Of a stretch of DNA of 64,000 nt, positions 1-13,781 are shown in pieces. A program made the position numbers and the translations under genes. The DNA is from Brugia malayi (taxonomy: Eukaryota > Nematoda > Chromadorea > Rhabditida > Onchocercidae): NCBI RefSeq assembly GCF_000002995.4, contig NW_025062475.1, positions 3,316,528-3,380,527 on the forward strand, read 5' to 3'. Every line of letters starts with the position of its first letter. Position 1 is the stretch's first letter. The notes under the pieces were generated by a model. The model saw only the letters and a program-made list of their open reading frames with translations. It was not told the DNA's origin and searched no databases.

Positions 1-1837
1 GAAAATAAAAGATGAATTTTTATTTAATAATTCCACTATTTAATTTAAAAAAAAATTGTAAATTTGAATTTGAAATTGTAAATTAATTCAGAGTATTGAT
101 AAGATATTTTTATTAAACAATTCTACAATGTACACTGTTTTCTTAGATGATAAATTTGTTTAAGTGTTTTAAATTCAATTATCATATCATCCTGTAATTT
201 AAGTTCTTATCATTTCTATTTATTATTTTGATTAGTTTCTTTAAAAAGCTAAGCTTTCATTTACAGTAATCGAAATGAATGAACAATAATAATTAACCAT
301 TCTCATATGTACGAGAAATTCATTTTTCTAGTAGATATTGTTGTTAATATTAATAATTATTATCATAATAATTACTGTGGAATAAATTTAAATTTGAAAT
401 TGTAAATTAATTCAATACTGTTATATAGAAATGATCAAAGTTAAATTTGTGATGCTAACAAAGTTTTATTTTGATTTGTGATAAAAGTATAATAAATGAA
501 TTTTTGTTAATGTTATGATTTATTCTTGAAAAAACAAGCAAAAAAAAAAAAAAAAAATCTTTGATTTCTTTTTTTATTAAAAGCAATTCTTCAAAGATAT
601 TTAAGCATTTTTCTTCCTTTTTTTTTTCTTCTTTTTAGTGCTTACATAACATTTATATTATAATCGTATCATCGATGGAAAAATCCATTTTTATGAGTCA
701 TTTTTTCATTCTGTAATTTTTGAACTAAAATTAAAATACCTTTAACACTTTTCGTAGTAATCATTTTTTTCTTTCCTTTTTGTTTTTATTTTATCACACA
801 TCTAAACCAATTAACTCTTCCAGCAACTTTCACTGTTTAAATTTATTTTATCATATACCAAAAAAAAAAAAAAAAAAGCTATAGTTTTTCAGATTACTTT
901 GAAATTAAGCAAATAATGTCACTATTTTTGGACTTAAAAAAAAACAGAATAAATTTGAAATATTTCAATAATAATTTTTAAAAAAAAAGAAGAACTAAGT
1001 TATAAGAAATGATTTATAAATTACATATAAAAAAAATTTTTTGATTTTTTCAAAAATTAATACCATTACTCTTTAACTTTTTTTTTTTGCAGTAATTTAA
1101 AACTGTATTAGTAAAGTAATAATACTCCCTTGAATGAGCTCTAAATTTATTAAATTAATGTTAGATGTCAAAAGGTAAAGAGCACACAGTTTCTTTCGCT
1201 TTTGTTGACGCTATCAATTCTTGCCTACAGGTTTGCATTCCATGGTTCAGGTATTTGCAGGTAACTGCACTCGCTAATCATTAGATTTCTCGTCTTTTCA
1301 AATAAAATTCTCCTCTTCTTTTCTTTTTTTTTTTTATTTTCTTCCTCTATAACTACCCTTTTCATCCAGTTTAGTTCCCTTACATACCTTTTACCTTTAC
1401 CTTTACGGTTCTATTACCATCTTCTCTTATGATATATACTTTTGATGCTTTTCTTTCTTCACTGTTAAATTTTTCTTTTTTTTAGCAAAAAAAAAAAAGG
1501 AAAAGAAAAACTATTAGTAATACTTTTTGTATTGAATAGTATTTTTATTAATATAAAATAAATGTTTTTATATATTAGTAAATAAAAAAGTTTTAAATTT
1601 ACAAAAAAAAAATCATATATGATTATTAATAAAAATTTTGCTTTATTAATTTTTTAGAATAACATTTTTCTATGAAAAATTTAACAGAAATATAATTGAG
1701 GATATCTAAAACATCACTGTAATGACCTCGAAATTGTCATATGAAGAAGTCATTCTGCGCATCTCCTATCTACTACTATTACTACTATCATTGATTTCAA
1801 TACCGCTTTTACTGACATTATCAAATATTTGTATCAG
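1..1837. other. AT-rich spacer, no gene seen
   Basis: No coding signal. A copy of about 24 bases (TTTGAAATTGTAAATTAATTC core) occurs at about 67-90 and again at about 391-414. A less AT-rich patch at about 1,165-1,285 contains three AGGT-centred words in 50 bases (TACAGGTTTG, TTCAGGTATT, TGCAGGTAAC) but no frame worth calling. Confidence 0.6.
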
Positions 1838-1976
1838 TAAACAATGATCAATAACCATCTAAGTATCACACATTATATTTATATTTGTAAACAACGATCA
1901 ATAACTATCTAAGTACCACACATTATATTTATATTTGTAAACAACGATCAATAACCATCTAAGTATCACACAGTAT
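1838..1976. repeat. 50-bp tandem repeat, about 2.8 copies
   Basis: Copies start at 1838, 1888 and 1938. The unit begins TAAACAAYGATCAATAACYA and ends TTATATTTATATTTG, with only a few substitutions between copies; the third copy is cut after CACACA. The surroundings are noncoding. Confidence 0.9.
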
Positions 1977-4900
1977 TTGTTTGAGAGCGTTAATCAAATT
2001 TTGTTATGCTCAAAAAAAGAAGAAGAAAAAGTTTTGTGTTTGAAATAACAAACAACATATGATCATTTAGGCTTTTTTTCCATTTCTATTTTCTGCATTG
2101 CCTCATTTCCATTCTTTTTCTTTTTTTTTTTTTTTTTTTCATAGTTTTTTCTGATAAAAAACTTTCAGTGTTATACAATTGCACTTTTTCAGGCAAATTT
2201 TCAAGGTTTTCCATTTTTTTTTTTTTTTTAAATGATCTAGCAAAATTTCATTTGCTAAAAATTTATTTCATTATAATGTCATTGGAATACTGAAAAATGA
2301 AAGGAAATTTTTGCCTTTCAGAATTACCTTTTACTCTTACATTAATGAAAAAAAAAAAAAGTTTTTAAAGAGCTGAAATATAAATGAAATAATCATACCA
2401 TATTATTAAATTTTATTTTGTTAAAGAATGAATTTATTTCATTTCAAAATAAATTTTTAATTTCCAAAAAAAAAAATATGATGTTTTTTTGTTTGTTTGT
2501 TTTTTCTTTTCTTTTTGTCATATGAACAATTTGCTTAGAATGATAAGAAAATGATAATATGGTTTAGAGGATCAAACGGAAGAAATATTTCATTTCATTG
2601 CTCAAAATATCATTCTATCAAATTTATTCATTTTTTTTCTTGCATTTACAATTGTGGAATAAATCGTTCTTTTTTTCTTTTTTTTTTAGTGAATTCTCAT
2701 GAATCTTTTCTTACTACACATTGATGATTGTGATTTTGTGACATCACAAGCATTTATCGTCATCTGTTCTAATTTTCTATTTCAAATTTTTGAAATGACC
2801 TTCTTCTTACGGTTTGAATGCTTAATATATGATTTGAAAATGTTAAGTTTATGCAAGAAAATTATTCCACTTTTGGTTGATTAGCAATTTGTACAAATCA
2901 TATGAGTGAAAAAGAAAGATTAAATTACCATCACATTTTTTTTTTTTTTTTTTTTAATCAAAACATATGGCAATAATTAAAATTGTCCATTTACTAATTA
3001 TTATTGTTGTATAATTATTTCTATTATGTTAAATTCAGTAACAAAAAGGAGGAGTAATTATGACAAATGCGCTAAATGGTAAAATGTATTAGATTTTTTT
3101 TTTTTTGAAAAAGATATATGATTATCTGATTTTCGATTGAAAGACCGGTTAAGATCACTTTTAATATCTTTTTAGCGTACCACTTTCAAATTTTGACAAC
3201 AAAAAAAAGAAAAAAAAATGCCTCATTTTGGGCGCTCTTTTCTATTCGTAATGTATGGCTGAATTATTGCATACTATTTTCTAATTTTTACTAAGAATTG
3301 TTTGTTTTTCTATTCTTCCTACTATCCATCCATTCATCGTTTAGAAAAGTGCGTCTCTTCAAATTACACTGTAATTTCTTTAAACTTTAAATTATAAAAA
3401 TTAACAGTGAGGCAAAAAGAAAAAAAAATATATATATATATTGATGCAAAAATTTGCCTCAAGCTATGACTAAAAAACATATTAATATTTGATACGTTCA
3501 TACTGAAATTTAATTTGAAAAATTCCATTCAAAAAAAAAAAAGAAAAAAAACTGATGAGAAATTTTACAGTTAATAGAATAAAAATTGAGAATTAATAAG
3601 TGAATCTGATGAAGCAAGAGAAATATTTCGAATTATTCTGTAGCAGTGAAAAGATAAATGATGCGACAGATTTGAGAATATTTGTAGTGAAATTCCTTCT
3701 TAACCTATTCATCAGGAAATTAGGACTTTGATTATTATGACTAAATTCTTTACATTTTTATATATGACAATAACAAATTACTAAAGAAAAACATAATTAT
3801 TTATTGCTAATAGCTCAAAATTTTCAAAGTAAAAAAAAAAAAACTTAAAAAAAAAACTGAAGAATGATTAATGGTAGATAAAAAAGTAAAATTAGTAATA
3901 AAGTTACTTAATTGATTTTCATTTCAATTTACAATGTACAACAAAAGTTACTAAATTGTATTGTTTTAAGTTAAACAGTAAGAGAGAAATGGTCACTCAA
4001 ATTGACACTCTATCATGTCATTATAATTTATATTCTCGACTTTTATTTCTCGATGTCTTCATAATATCCGTTTCATAGAACTCTAGTTATCATTATCATA
4101 TCATTTCATTAGTAATCTAATCGATGAATATTATAAGTAGTAAACAAGGAATATAATTTGATCTATTATCGAACTAAAGTAGCTATGTGATCAGTCAAAT
4201 TATAAGAAATCATATATGTTGAGCTAATTTAGAATTTTTAATTTAAAAAATTTTCGGATGGATATGTTAGAAATTTCTAATTTAAAAAATTTTCAGATCG
4301 ATAATTTTTTTGTAGAATGTCATAAAGGTTACACAACTTTTATATCTATCGATAAAGCACGTAGAGAATTAGCAAATAATATGCAAATTAAGTTATTCCT
4401 CAGAATATTCACCGTAGATTCCATAGTTCTAGATGATCTGTGATAAAAAAAAAAGAAAAAACTATTTGCTTATCGTAGAATAATGGGAAGAGAAAATTAT
4501 ATTTTGCATAAACTATAAGATAGTTTTATTCATTTTATATTTGGGCAATTTTTTTCTTTTCTAAAGGTAAATTTGCTACTTTTTCATGCACTTCTTCAGT
4601 TAAATCTATTTTCTTCCTTAAACTTTATCAAAATTTAGGCTTTTCTTTTGTTGAAATGTTAATTCTAAGTGACAAAAGCAGAAGATGTTTTTTAATAATT
4701 AAATTTTAAAGCTATTAGATTTTGGGTAATTGTGACTAATAGGAAATCTAGGAGTTCAGAGAAATATGCTAGAAATGAAATGTGTTAGAACTTTATTTCA
4801 ATTATTCCTGAAATTTTGGTTGTCTGTTTGAAAATTTGCAGATTTTTTTTTCCTTTTTCTTTTTTTGACTAAGATTAGGGCATATTATTACTTTTAATAT

Positions 4901-5449
4901 TAAAAGAAAAAAAAAATGGGAAAAGCAAACATTTTTAAAAGTGAAAGATTTTTGACTAATTTTTTAGTAATTTTTATTTTCCTAGAAATGTCAACTATTT
5001 TCCAAAAATATCAATCTAAAAAATTTCATTTTCTTTTTTTTCCAGAAATATAAGTCTATGAGTCTTTCAGACTATCAATTTTTCTTTTTTTTTTTTTTTT
5101 TTTTTTTTTTTGTTTTTTCTAAATATCAAATAATTTTTATCAATGAGTAAAAATAATCATAGTTGATTTGATTTCTGATTTCAGATATATTAGATTAATT
5201 TATTAGCACTTTTCGTATAGCTTTATTAGTTCATTTGTTTGATAAAAAAATAAAAATTAAATGAATGAGTTATTCAATTGAATTATTTAAATGTGTTTGT
5301 TGATTGATAATCTCAACTTATCATCTACTATCATTGCTTGTATTATTCAGCAATTGATGATAATTATCATTCATTAGATAAATTTTATCAATTGATAAAA
5401 TCTTTTGCTCATTTGGTAGATACTCAATCAGTCAGTTCAGTAGTCATTT
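1977..5449. other. AT-rich spacer, no gene seen
   Basis: Long A and T runs. Short ORFs at 2699-2884 and 4258-4443 are of AT-driven composition without a recognisable domain. At 4230-4297 a stretch with AATTTAAAAAATTTTC occurs twice about 40 bases apart. ATTTTATCAATTGATAAAAT at 5382-5401 is a perfect 20-bp palindrome. Confidence 0.55.
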
Positions 5450-5640
5450 CATTGCGCTCATCTACGATACCCGCAAAATCAATTGATGGCGGTGCTGGCG
5501 AATGCTGGCGGTGATGGCGGTGGCAATGCTGCTGATTGTTGTTGTGAAGATAAATGCGCGAGGAAGGGCAATGAGATGTCGTGCTTTTATGTTGTATTAA
5601 ATTCTGTCACCGATCGAGAAAGGATACGAATGTAGAAGGA
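5450..5640. other. GC-rich block with a 49-codon ORF
   Basis: This is the most GC-rich block in the first 15 kb, with repeated GGCGGT/GCTGGC words. On + an ORF from ATG 5486 to TAG 5635 encodes 49 aa (starts MAVLANAGGDGGGNAADCCC, later CARKGNEMSCFYVV). On the opposite strand the same block is open as a His/Gln-rich peptide. It could be a first exon, a regulatory element or a decayed repeat; I cannot choose. Confidence 0.3.
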
Positions 5641-7049
5641 ATGGTGACATGAAAAGTTTTACCTACCCTACCAAACCCTAAAACTATACAATCATGATTC
5701 ATGTTCATTTGTCATCAAATAAATAGTAACTAACAGTAGGAGGTCAATCTTGCGCATTTTGCTACCGATATAAGTATTTTCTAGTTTAATTAATCTTAAT
5801 TGACATTCTTTTAATTTTTATTGGTCAACTTTTTTTTTTTTTTTTTTACACCATTTTGCTTTCATTAAGAAAATCTATTCAGATTTAATTAGTTTTTTTT
5901 TTTTTTTTCAGTTAAATTTTGTCATTGGCAAAATTTGGAAATTTCATTTTTTTTTTTTGATTAATAGAAAATATGGAATTGATATTAAAAATGATATAAG
6001 TTTTAAATTAAGATTAGAATAATTTAATTATCATTTAAGAATATATAGTTATTGCAAAAATTATTGATAATTATACTTTATGTGTGAATTTTTTCAATCT
6101 AAAATTAATTAAAAGAAGTCATTTTTAAGAAAATTATCATTTTTATCACTATCTTACATTGATATATTTATTTGCAGTAATTGAACAAATTGATAATATA
6201 TGTAAAACTTATGTAAATTGTCTAAAAATAAATAAATAAATAATTTTTTATATGCATTGTATTCTTTTGGGAATTCAACTAATTCTCACTTTCTCACTAT
6301 GAAATGAAAGAATTTTAATTTTATGAAATTAAATTAATTTAAAAAAGGCATAATCATTGATAATAATTATTAACATAAATAATATCAATTAGGTTTTTCT
6401 TTTAATTTGCACAGGTGAATAATAATAAAAGCATTTCATTAAGTTTTATCAATTAATTTACTTTTATATCAGATTTTCTATTACATTTTATCTATCAATT
6501 GAAACTTGGAAAAAAAAAAAACGAAATCTTTTTCATTTAATGTTTTAAATTTCAATATTCAAATTGTACAAGTTATTTTTACTTTACTATTGTTTTTTCA
6601 TCGCAAAATAAGCTTAACATACTATAAAAATGAAAATTCTTCTTGTTATTATTTTTAAACTAACTGTTCTCACTTATTTCATTTTTCTGTTTGTACTTTT
6701 CAATGATGCAAAATTCTATCGAAATGAAACATTCAGCAAAATTGTCATCATAAAAAAAAAATGAAAAATGAAAAAATGAAAATGAAAAGAAATGAAATGA
6801 AACTTGTCAGGAAATATTTCTGATTCATATTTTTCATCAAAATATTTTAAAACATTTATTTCAATTCCCATTTCATTTATTCATTTCCTCATCCCATCAT
6901 TCTTTTCAATTTCACTTCCACAAAATGCAAGCATATAAAATTTTTTAGTTGATTAACATGAACTTGAATTGTGATCTATCTTAATAAATATGAATATTTT
7001 TTGAACTTGTTCCAATTATTATCATCTTTTTCTTCCTTATCTTTTCCCT

Positions 7050-7081
<32 letters not shown>

Positions 7082-9270
7082 TTCTCTTTCTTTAATTCAT
7101 AATTCAAAAGAAAGAAAAGAAAGGAAAAGAATGATGAGCTTTTTATCAATTATCATTTGATATAATAATGAAAATTAATTCCAATTTATTTTTCATCATT
7201 CTAAAAATTTAACAAATGAACCATTAACAATGAATGATTTAAAAGTTTGAAAGTTTAATAAAATAACTTTCTAAAAATTACTTTTCTCTTTTTTTTTTCT
7301 TGTTTTTAAAAGTGAACATTTTGATAGCAGTAGTAATTTCCTTAATTTTGATTTCCTTGTAGCATAAAATGATATAAAGAAAACAAAGATAATAAATTTA
7401 TTTTCCTTTAATTAACATTTTAGTATCTTCATTGCTACCGCAATCTTTACGCATCGCAAATTTTTCCGCTTCACTAAATATTGCTAAATAAAGCAATATA
7501 TTTTGATAATCGAACAGCAAGCTAAAGTAATGTAATTGATTATTTGATAATATCATAACCTGTTATCATCGAAACTTGTTTATTTTGTTTACAACTATAA
7601 TATCACTTAGGTTTTGTTCAAATCAAAATTTATACCATGCCAAAAGTCGAAATAAAACGAAAGGATAGATACTACCAACCTGCTCATTGGAATGTCATTA
7701 ACTAGTAAGAATGATATAATGATAAGAGAATTATCAAATGTGATAAAATTGTGATATTTCACTGTTTAAATCCATTTGTATAATTTTTATTGCTCATTAA
7801 AAATTCATTTCATCCATTAAAACTCTCTCTCTCTGTCTTTCATTAATTCTCTGAAATTTTTATAATTATCATTTCTTAACTTATTCATTTATTTCATTAT
7901 TTTTTGTATATTAAAAAAAAAAAAAGATTAAATAAAAGTAAAAAATAATCGTTTGATTATATTTTGTAATGCAAATAGTAAGCATTAATTTGTAATTAAT
8001 TAAAATTTATCATCATATTTGTCATTTTAAAGCAACTTTTATCTTTTAAAATTTGCTGCTGTAAAATTTTTGAAATATCTTCTCTCTCTTTATTTCTCTC
8101 TTCTCTTTTCTCTCCCTCTCTCTCTCTTCTCTTAACTTTGAACTCATTAATTGATGCTACTTTAAAGAGAGAAAAAAAAACCTTTTATTTCTTCTAATTT
8201 CATTAGTTTCCGAAAAAATTTTTTTTGCAAATTTAAAAATTCGAAACATAACGACAATTGGTAATTTCATTTTGTTGTGTAACATTTATTTAATTTTAGT
8301 ATTTTTCATCAGTTTAAATGCAAAAAGTGAATAGGTAATAAAATTGATTATTTGTGAATCAATAATTTAAAAAAAAATTTTTTTTTAATTTTAAAAATTA
8401 ATTTTTTTTTTCTATTTACTTTTTGATAAGGTCATAAGTGCTAATGAACGAAATATAAACATTTTGAATGTGACAATGACAATGTATTGCTCTAATGTTA
8501 TCAAATTTTATAATTTATAAGATAACATTGAAATTTTCATACTTACCTTCTTCGTTTCAATTTAATTAAATTTTACCCATCTATTTAATTCCAATTATAT
8601 TAACTTTTGTCAATATGAAAGTTTAAATAAGGTATAACAGAATAATTTTTCAAAAATACTAACTCAAATACTTGTACACGCTTAAATTATTTGCTTCATT
8701 TTCCATCAATAACGTTTTGTTTACTTTTCTTTTTTTTTTCTCTCTCTCTCTCTCTCACCCTCTCTCTTTAATCTATATGAAATTTTTATGTTTAAATTTA
8801 AACATACCACTAGTTTTTATTTACCAAAAAATAAAAATGATAATAAAAAAAAAACAAATTCGAAAAGAAAATGAAAATGAAAAAATGTTTTTGCATGAAA
8901 TTTTCTTTTCTATTTATCAATGTTCTATTTTAAAAAAAAAAGTTCACTTTCAAAATGAAAAATAAAAGGTATTTTCTTTCTTCTTAACTAATTCACATAT
9001 TTGCTAATCATTTTCTCTCTCTCTTTCTCTCTTTCCCTCTCTCCCTCTTTCTCTCCATCTCTATCTCTCTTCATTCTATCATTACAATAAACAATCTCAA
9101 ATATATCTTTCTTTCTTTCATCCCATACAGCAATACTTCAATTTAGCATTTTCAAAAAAAAAAAAAAAAATCCCAGAAATATCTAAAATATTGCATTGAT
9201 CAATATTTGTTGTACGGTGTGAACATAATTTGTACATAGCATTGATCTTTTTTTCTTTCTTTTTTTCTCT
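5641..9270. other. AT-rich spacer with pyrimidine tracts, no gene seen
   Basis: Contains CT-rich microsatellites at about 7045-7090, 8090-8130, 8741-8768 and 9013-9070. An ORF at 8672-8965 is the translation of such tracts (Ser-Leu-Ser-Leu and poly-Lys) and is not a gene. Confidence 0.55.
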
Positions 9271-9516
9271 TTCTTTTTGGCTCAATAATTCTTGGCTTTT
9301 TTAAAGGTATTTCAATTATATGTCTAATATACTTTACCTAATTTTCATTTTTTTTCTTTTTGGCCCAATAATTCTTGGCTTTTTTAAAGGTATTTCAATT
9401 ATATGTCTAATATACTTTACCTAATTTTCATTTTTTTTCTTTTTGGCCCAATAATTCTTGGCTTTTTTAAAGGTATTTCAATTATATGTCTAATATACTT
9501 TACCTAATTTTCATTA
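9271..9516. repeat. 83-bp tandem triplication
   Basis: Three consecutive copies aligned on GGCYCAATAATTCTTGGC at 9279, 9362 and 9445. Copies 2 and 3 are nearly identical and copy 1 differs at a single visible base (GGCTC against GGCCC), so the duplication looks recent. The unit includes TTTTTTAAAGGTATTTC and ATATACTTTACC. Confidence 0.9.
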
Positions 9517-11804
9517 TTCATAATTTAATCTCAATCAAATATATGTTGTGTATGTAATGAAATTATTTAATTCAAATTTATAATTTAATTTATTACAAAA
9601 AAAAGAAATAAATTTTTTTTTTTTTTTTTTGGAATGGAAAGTTTACCTAAAATATTTGAGTAAACTGCAAAAACGTTAAAGTACACAAATACAATTATTT
9701 CTATTAAATAAACATTTTTCTTTGTTTTTTTTCGTCTTTCTACCAAAATTGATTTTGTGTAGTTTACAAAATATATTTGAATAAAACTATGTAATACAAA
9801 GAATAAAGAGAAGAGATGAGAGAAAGAGAAATGTAGAGAGAGAGAGAAGAGAGGGAGAGAGAGAGAAAAAAACCTTACTTTGTTACTTATTGAACATAAC
9901 GTCTATTATATAATATCTATTAATAAAACTCACTGTTTGCACTTTTTTTTTGTCAAAATTTTTTTGATAATTAAATTGTATTATACAATTTAGGATATTT
10001 CACATTTTACTTTTTATTTTTAATTTACTTTTTAATATTTACTTAACATCCACATTAACAATTATAATTTTTTTTTAATTGATCGAAAATTTAAAAAAGA
10101 AAAATTTATTTAATCTAATTTACTTTGGCACTTTTTATACAAATTAACTGTGAATGATTAATTTAAAATGTTTTGTTATATTATAAGCCCCAATTGGCAA
10201 TATGTTTTAAATTTTGACAACTTATTTGTCCAATAATAAATTTTATAAAAATAAATAGAAAAAAAGGACAAATTAAGCGCTAATGTTTTTATGGAAGAAT
10301 TATTTTTATTATAACATGATAAAATGATAATTAAGTATAGCAAAAGAATTGTGATAATTTTATAAATATCTTAACTAGTTGATATCAGATGATAATATCA
10401 CAATAAAATTAATAACCATATCAATTCTTTCATTTTTTTCTTCTATTTTAGTTATTACATTATAGGTCGATTGTTTTTTATGCAAAAGATTACTTATAAT
10501 TTACTAATTTAAAAAAATATTTTTTTCTCAAATATTCAAATATTACAACTATTTTTCTTACATATACTACTTTACTGCCGAAATGTTCTTGATGGAACTA
10601 TTCGTCTCAACAGATGTTATTTATAGTTGTTCATATAAAATAATTGCATATTTGTTGTTATTATTGTTAACCTTGACTTATTTATTTCATTCTTGGAAAT
10701 AACATTTGACAGTTATACCGTAAAGTAACCTTTTTACAATACATCACTATGCCTTTTATTATTGTTGTTGTTACTGTTATAGTTTAATAAACAAATATAA
10801 TAGAAAGGTCATATGGTTTGTCCTCTTATAGTAAGTTTTTTTTTTTTTTTCTCTTCTTTTCATGACATTGACAAATTCAATCAGTGTCAGATTCCATCGT
10901 TTTGTTGATGGAAAATTTTTCATATTCCTCAAAATAAAACTTTATGCTTACAATATACAAATGATTTTATTCAAAAGAAAAAAAAAATAAATAAAAACGA
11001 TAAATAAAATTTAAGAAAGTATTTGGAAATTAACAAATGATAAAAAGATAAGCTGCTTTATTAAAATGAAATAAGAAGGTAGAATTAATCCTTTTTTTTG
11101 ATAAACTTTGATTAAAAAAAAAATATAATATATACTTATCATTGATAGATTATTTGATTATATTTATCATTGCATGATTATTTGAAAAAGTTTTTTTTGT
11201 TACTGATAAGTGTTAGCTGATACGTGATGAAAATTTTTTAATTATACAATGAACTAAACATTTTCTATTTAACTTTGATATAAACATTGCTATTGAAATG
11301 TGTTCTATATGAAGAAAGATTGTTTAATTTCAAAGAAAAAAAAAGATATTAAGTGATATGATAAAAAGATTAATGTTATCAGTGATGAAAGTACGAAAAT
11401 ATCAAAGTTATAAATATGCACTTAAAATGACATTTATTAAAAATTTTCCACTGAAATGAACAATGGAAAGTTAATATTTCTATTGCATATTTTCATTTCT
11501 TTAACAATTTTTAATGGCTACAATTTAAAATGTTCAACAGTCCATGAAATGATAATTTATTATTACTTTTTTGTGCCATCTATGAAAAATATATGTCTTT
11601 TCTTTCTTTCGTTTTTTTTTTTTTTTTTTTTGTTAGATTGCGCTTTTGGGGTTTTTTTATGTTTTTTTTTTTTTTTTGATGGTACAATGCCTAACATTAA
11701 TATGAATGATGGAAGAAGGAACAGATGTTTTACTTGAATTATTTTATTCACTAATTTTCTCTTTTTCTCTCGAACATTGTGATCACCCTCCATTTTTGTA
11801 GTAT
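9517..11804. other. AT-rich spacer, no gene seen
   Basis: A purine (GA) tract lies at about 9808-9870. Overlapping ORFs on both strands at 11456-11832 are translations of poly-T and poly-A runs (poly-Phe, poly-Lys) and are not supported as genes. Confidence 0.55.
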
Positions 11805-12058
11805 TTTTACGTAAATGCGCTTCATATATCACTCTAGATCACGTAAATACATGCGTGTATTACTCTAGATCACGTAGATGCACTTCGTATATCACTCTAG
11901 ATCACGTAAATGCACTTCGTATATCACTCTAGATCACGTAAATGCATTACGTGTATTATTCTAGATCACGTAAATGCATTACGTGTATTATTCTAGATCA
12001 CGTAAATGCACTTCATATATCACTTTAGATCACGTAAATGCGTTTCATGTATCACTCC
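11805..12058. repeat. 32-bp minisatellite, about 8 copies
   Basis: Units aligned on GATCACGTA start at 11837, 11868, 11900, 11932, 11964, 11996 and 12028, with a diverged copy before the first. Most steps are exactly 32 bases and one is 31. Each unit holds a TCTAGA-type palindrome next to TCACGTAAATG. Variants alternate between CACTTCGTATATCAC and CATTACGTGTATTAT. Confidence 0.9.
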
Positions 12059-13257
12059 AATCAATAAGCTCTTCATTACTTGAAGTATTGTCTAGTAAAG
12101 TATCATAACACGTAAGTAAAACGTTGTTTTCTTTACAATTATACCTAGGGATTATAATAAAAATAAAAAATTAGTTTAATAACAATGCATGGAATGGAAC
12201 TTTAAAATTTTCATTTTTAAAAAAAGATATTCTCAAAAAAAAAAAGTGTAAAAATGTAAAAATGGATTAAATTTAATGTCCAAAAACTTTTCAAAACAAT
12301 GCATATATGATAAAAAATCTCAAATTTTAGTGCTACAAATGAATCCTTTACTAATCGCATTAACATTTTATTAAAATTAAATTGAATAAAACCATCGCTT
12401 TATGAAAAAGATTTATTATAGTCCAAAATTGAGTGTGGAAAAAGTACATATATGGTAGTCTCAGTATTATAGCAACTTAATTAACAATCATTAAAATATT
12501 TTTTAAAAAATTTAATCGATCAACGTAGTATCAACTACCTGAAGTGTATCCTTTTGCTTTTTATCATTGGATTTTTTCTGAAAAAAAACTATGAAATTTG
12601 CATTTAATTGAAAGAAAGCAAAATTATAAATTTATTTTATATTATTGTTAATAATCTATAAATTATGAATTATATCAAAAAAAATTTTTTTAAATGTAAA
12701 TTCTAATAATTTGTCTGTCTGTTATGTAATCTCAAAATTTATTCTTAACATCGAATACAGTTTTTGTTGTCATTAAAAAATATTTTTTATTGAAAATTCT
12801 TGTAAAAACGAGAAAAAAAAAAGTGATAATTTATGAATTCGTTGGAGATAGATTTAGCAATATTTTTTCATTTCTTTATTTTATTTTAATTTAAAACTAC
12901 AATTAGATGAATTCAAGAATAATTATGAAATTTATTTTAATGTTATTTCACTATGAAATGTAAAAAATTTGCAAATTAAAATTTTATACAGATAAATCTC
13001 AAATGAAAATTAAACAATAAAAACTAACATCGTTTTAATTTTCAAAATTTTTAATAGAAATTTGTTAAATTTTGCAATATTCTATTTTTTTTTTTTTTTT
13101 TTTTTTGTATTTCAACAATTGCATTTGTATGCTTAAAGTACATACAACAAATCTCTAATAATACCAAAATTTCATTTTCAAGATTTATTACTGTTGAAAA
13201 CTTTCAATCTATCATTATTCATCGATATGAAATTGAATGGTTGCAAATATTTTTTCA

Positions 13258-13297
<40 letters not shown>

Positions 13298-13747
13298 TTA
13301 TCATCAAACATACTAAAAGGAAATAAATGATTCAATCAATCATTTTATTTAGCGAACATTATCATTTGTTTTGCTTTTTTTTTTTAATTCTTATTTAATT
13401 CGTTCCTAAACATTTATTTTTCATTATGTACTATTTCTATTCTTTCTTCTTATCTTTTCTATCAGTTGCAGTATGTTAAATCAATTCATTGATTGAATTC
13501 AATTAATGTATTAGTAAATAAGTGATCTTATGTGATTTTATTCTCTAAAAATAATTATATTATTATTATCGAAATATTAATTACTCAATTTCATTTCCAT
13601 TACATCGTTTCTTTGTAATTTTTGAATAAATTTATTTGAAAATTAAAACAATGGAATTATTTATTTATTTTTTTTTTAAATATAAGTGTTTATAAATTAA
13701 TTCTAGAATAGATTTGTATCATTCACAAATCATTTTTTGATAATTAT

Positions 13748-13781
<34 letters not shown>

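Noticed and set aside
11805..12058. CRISPR array
   Set aside because: The whole unit repeats head to tail without unique spacers, in eukaryotic DNA; it is a minisatellite.
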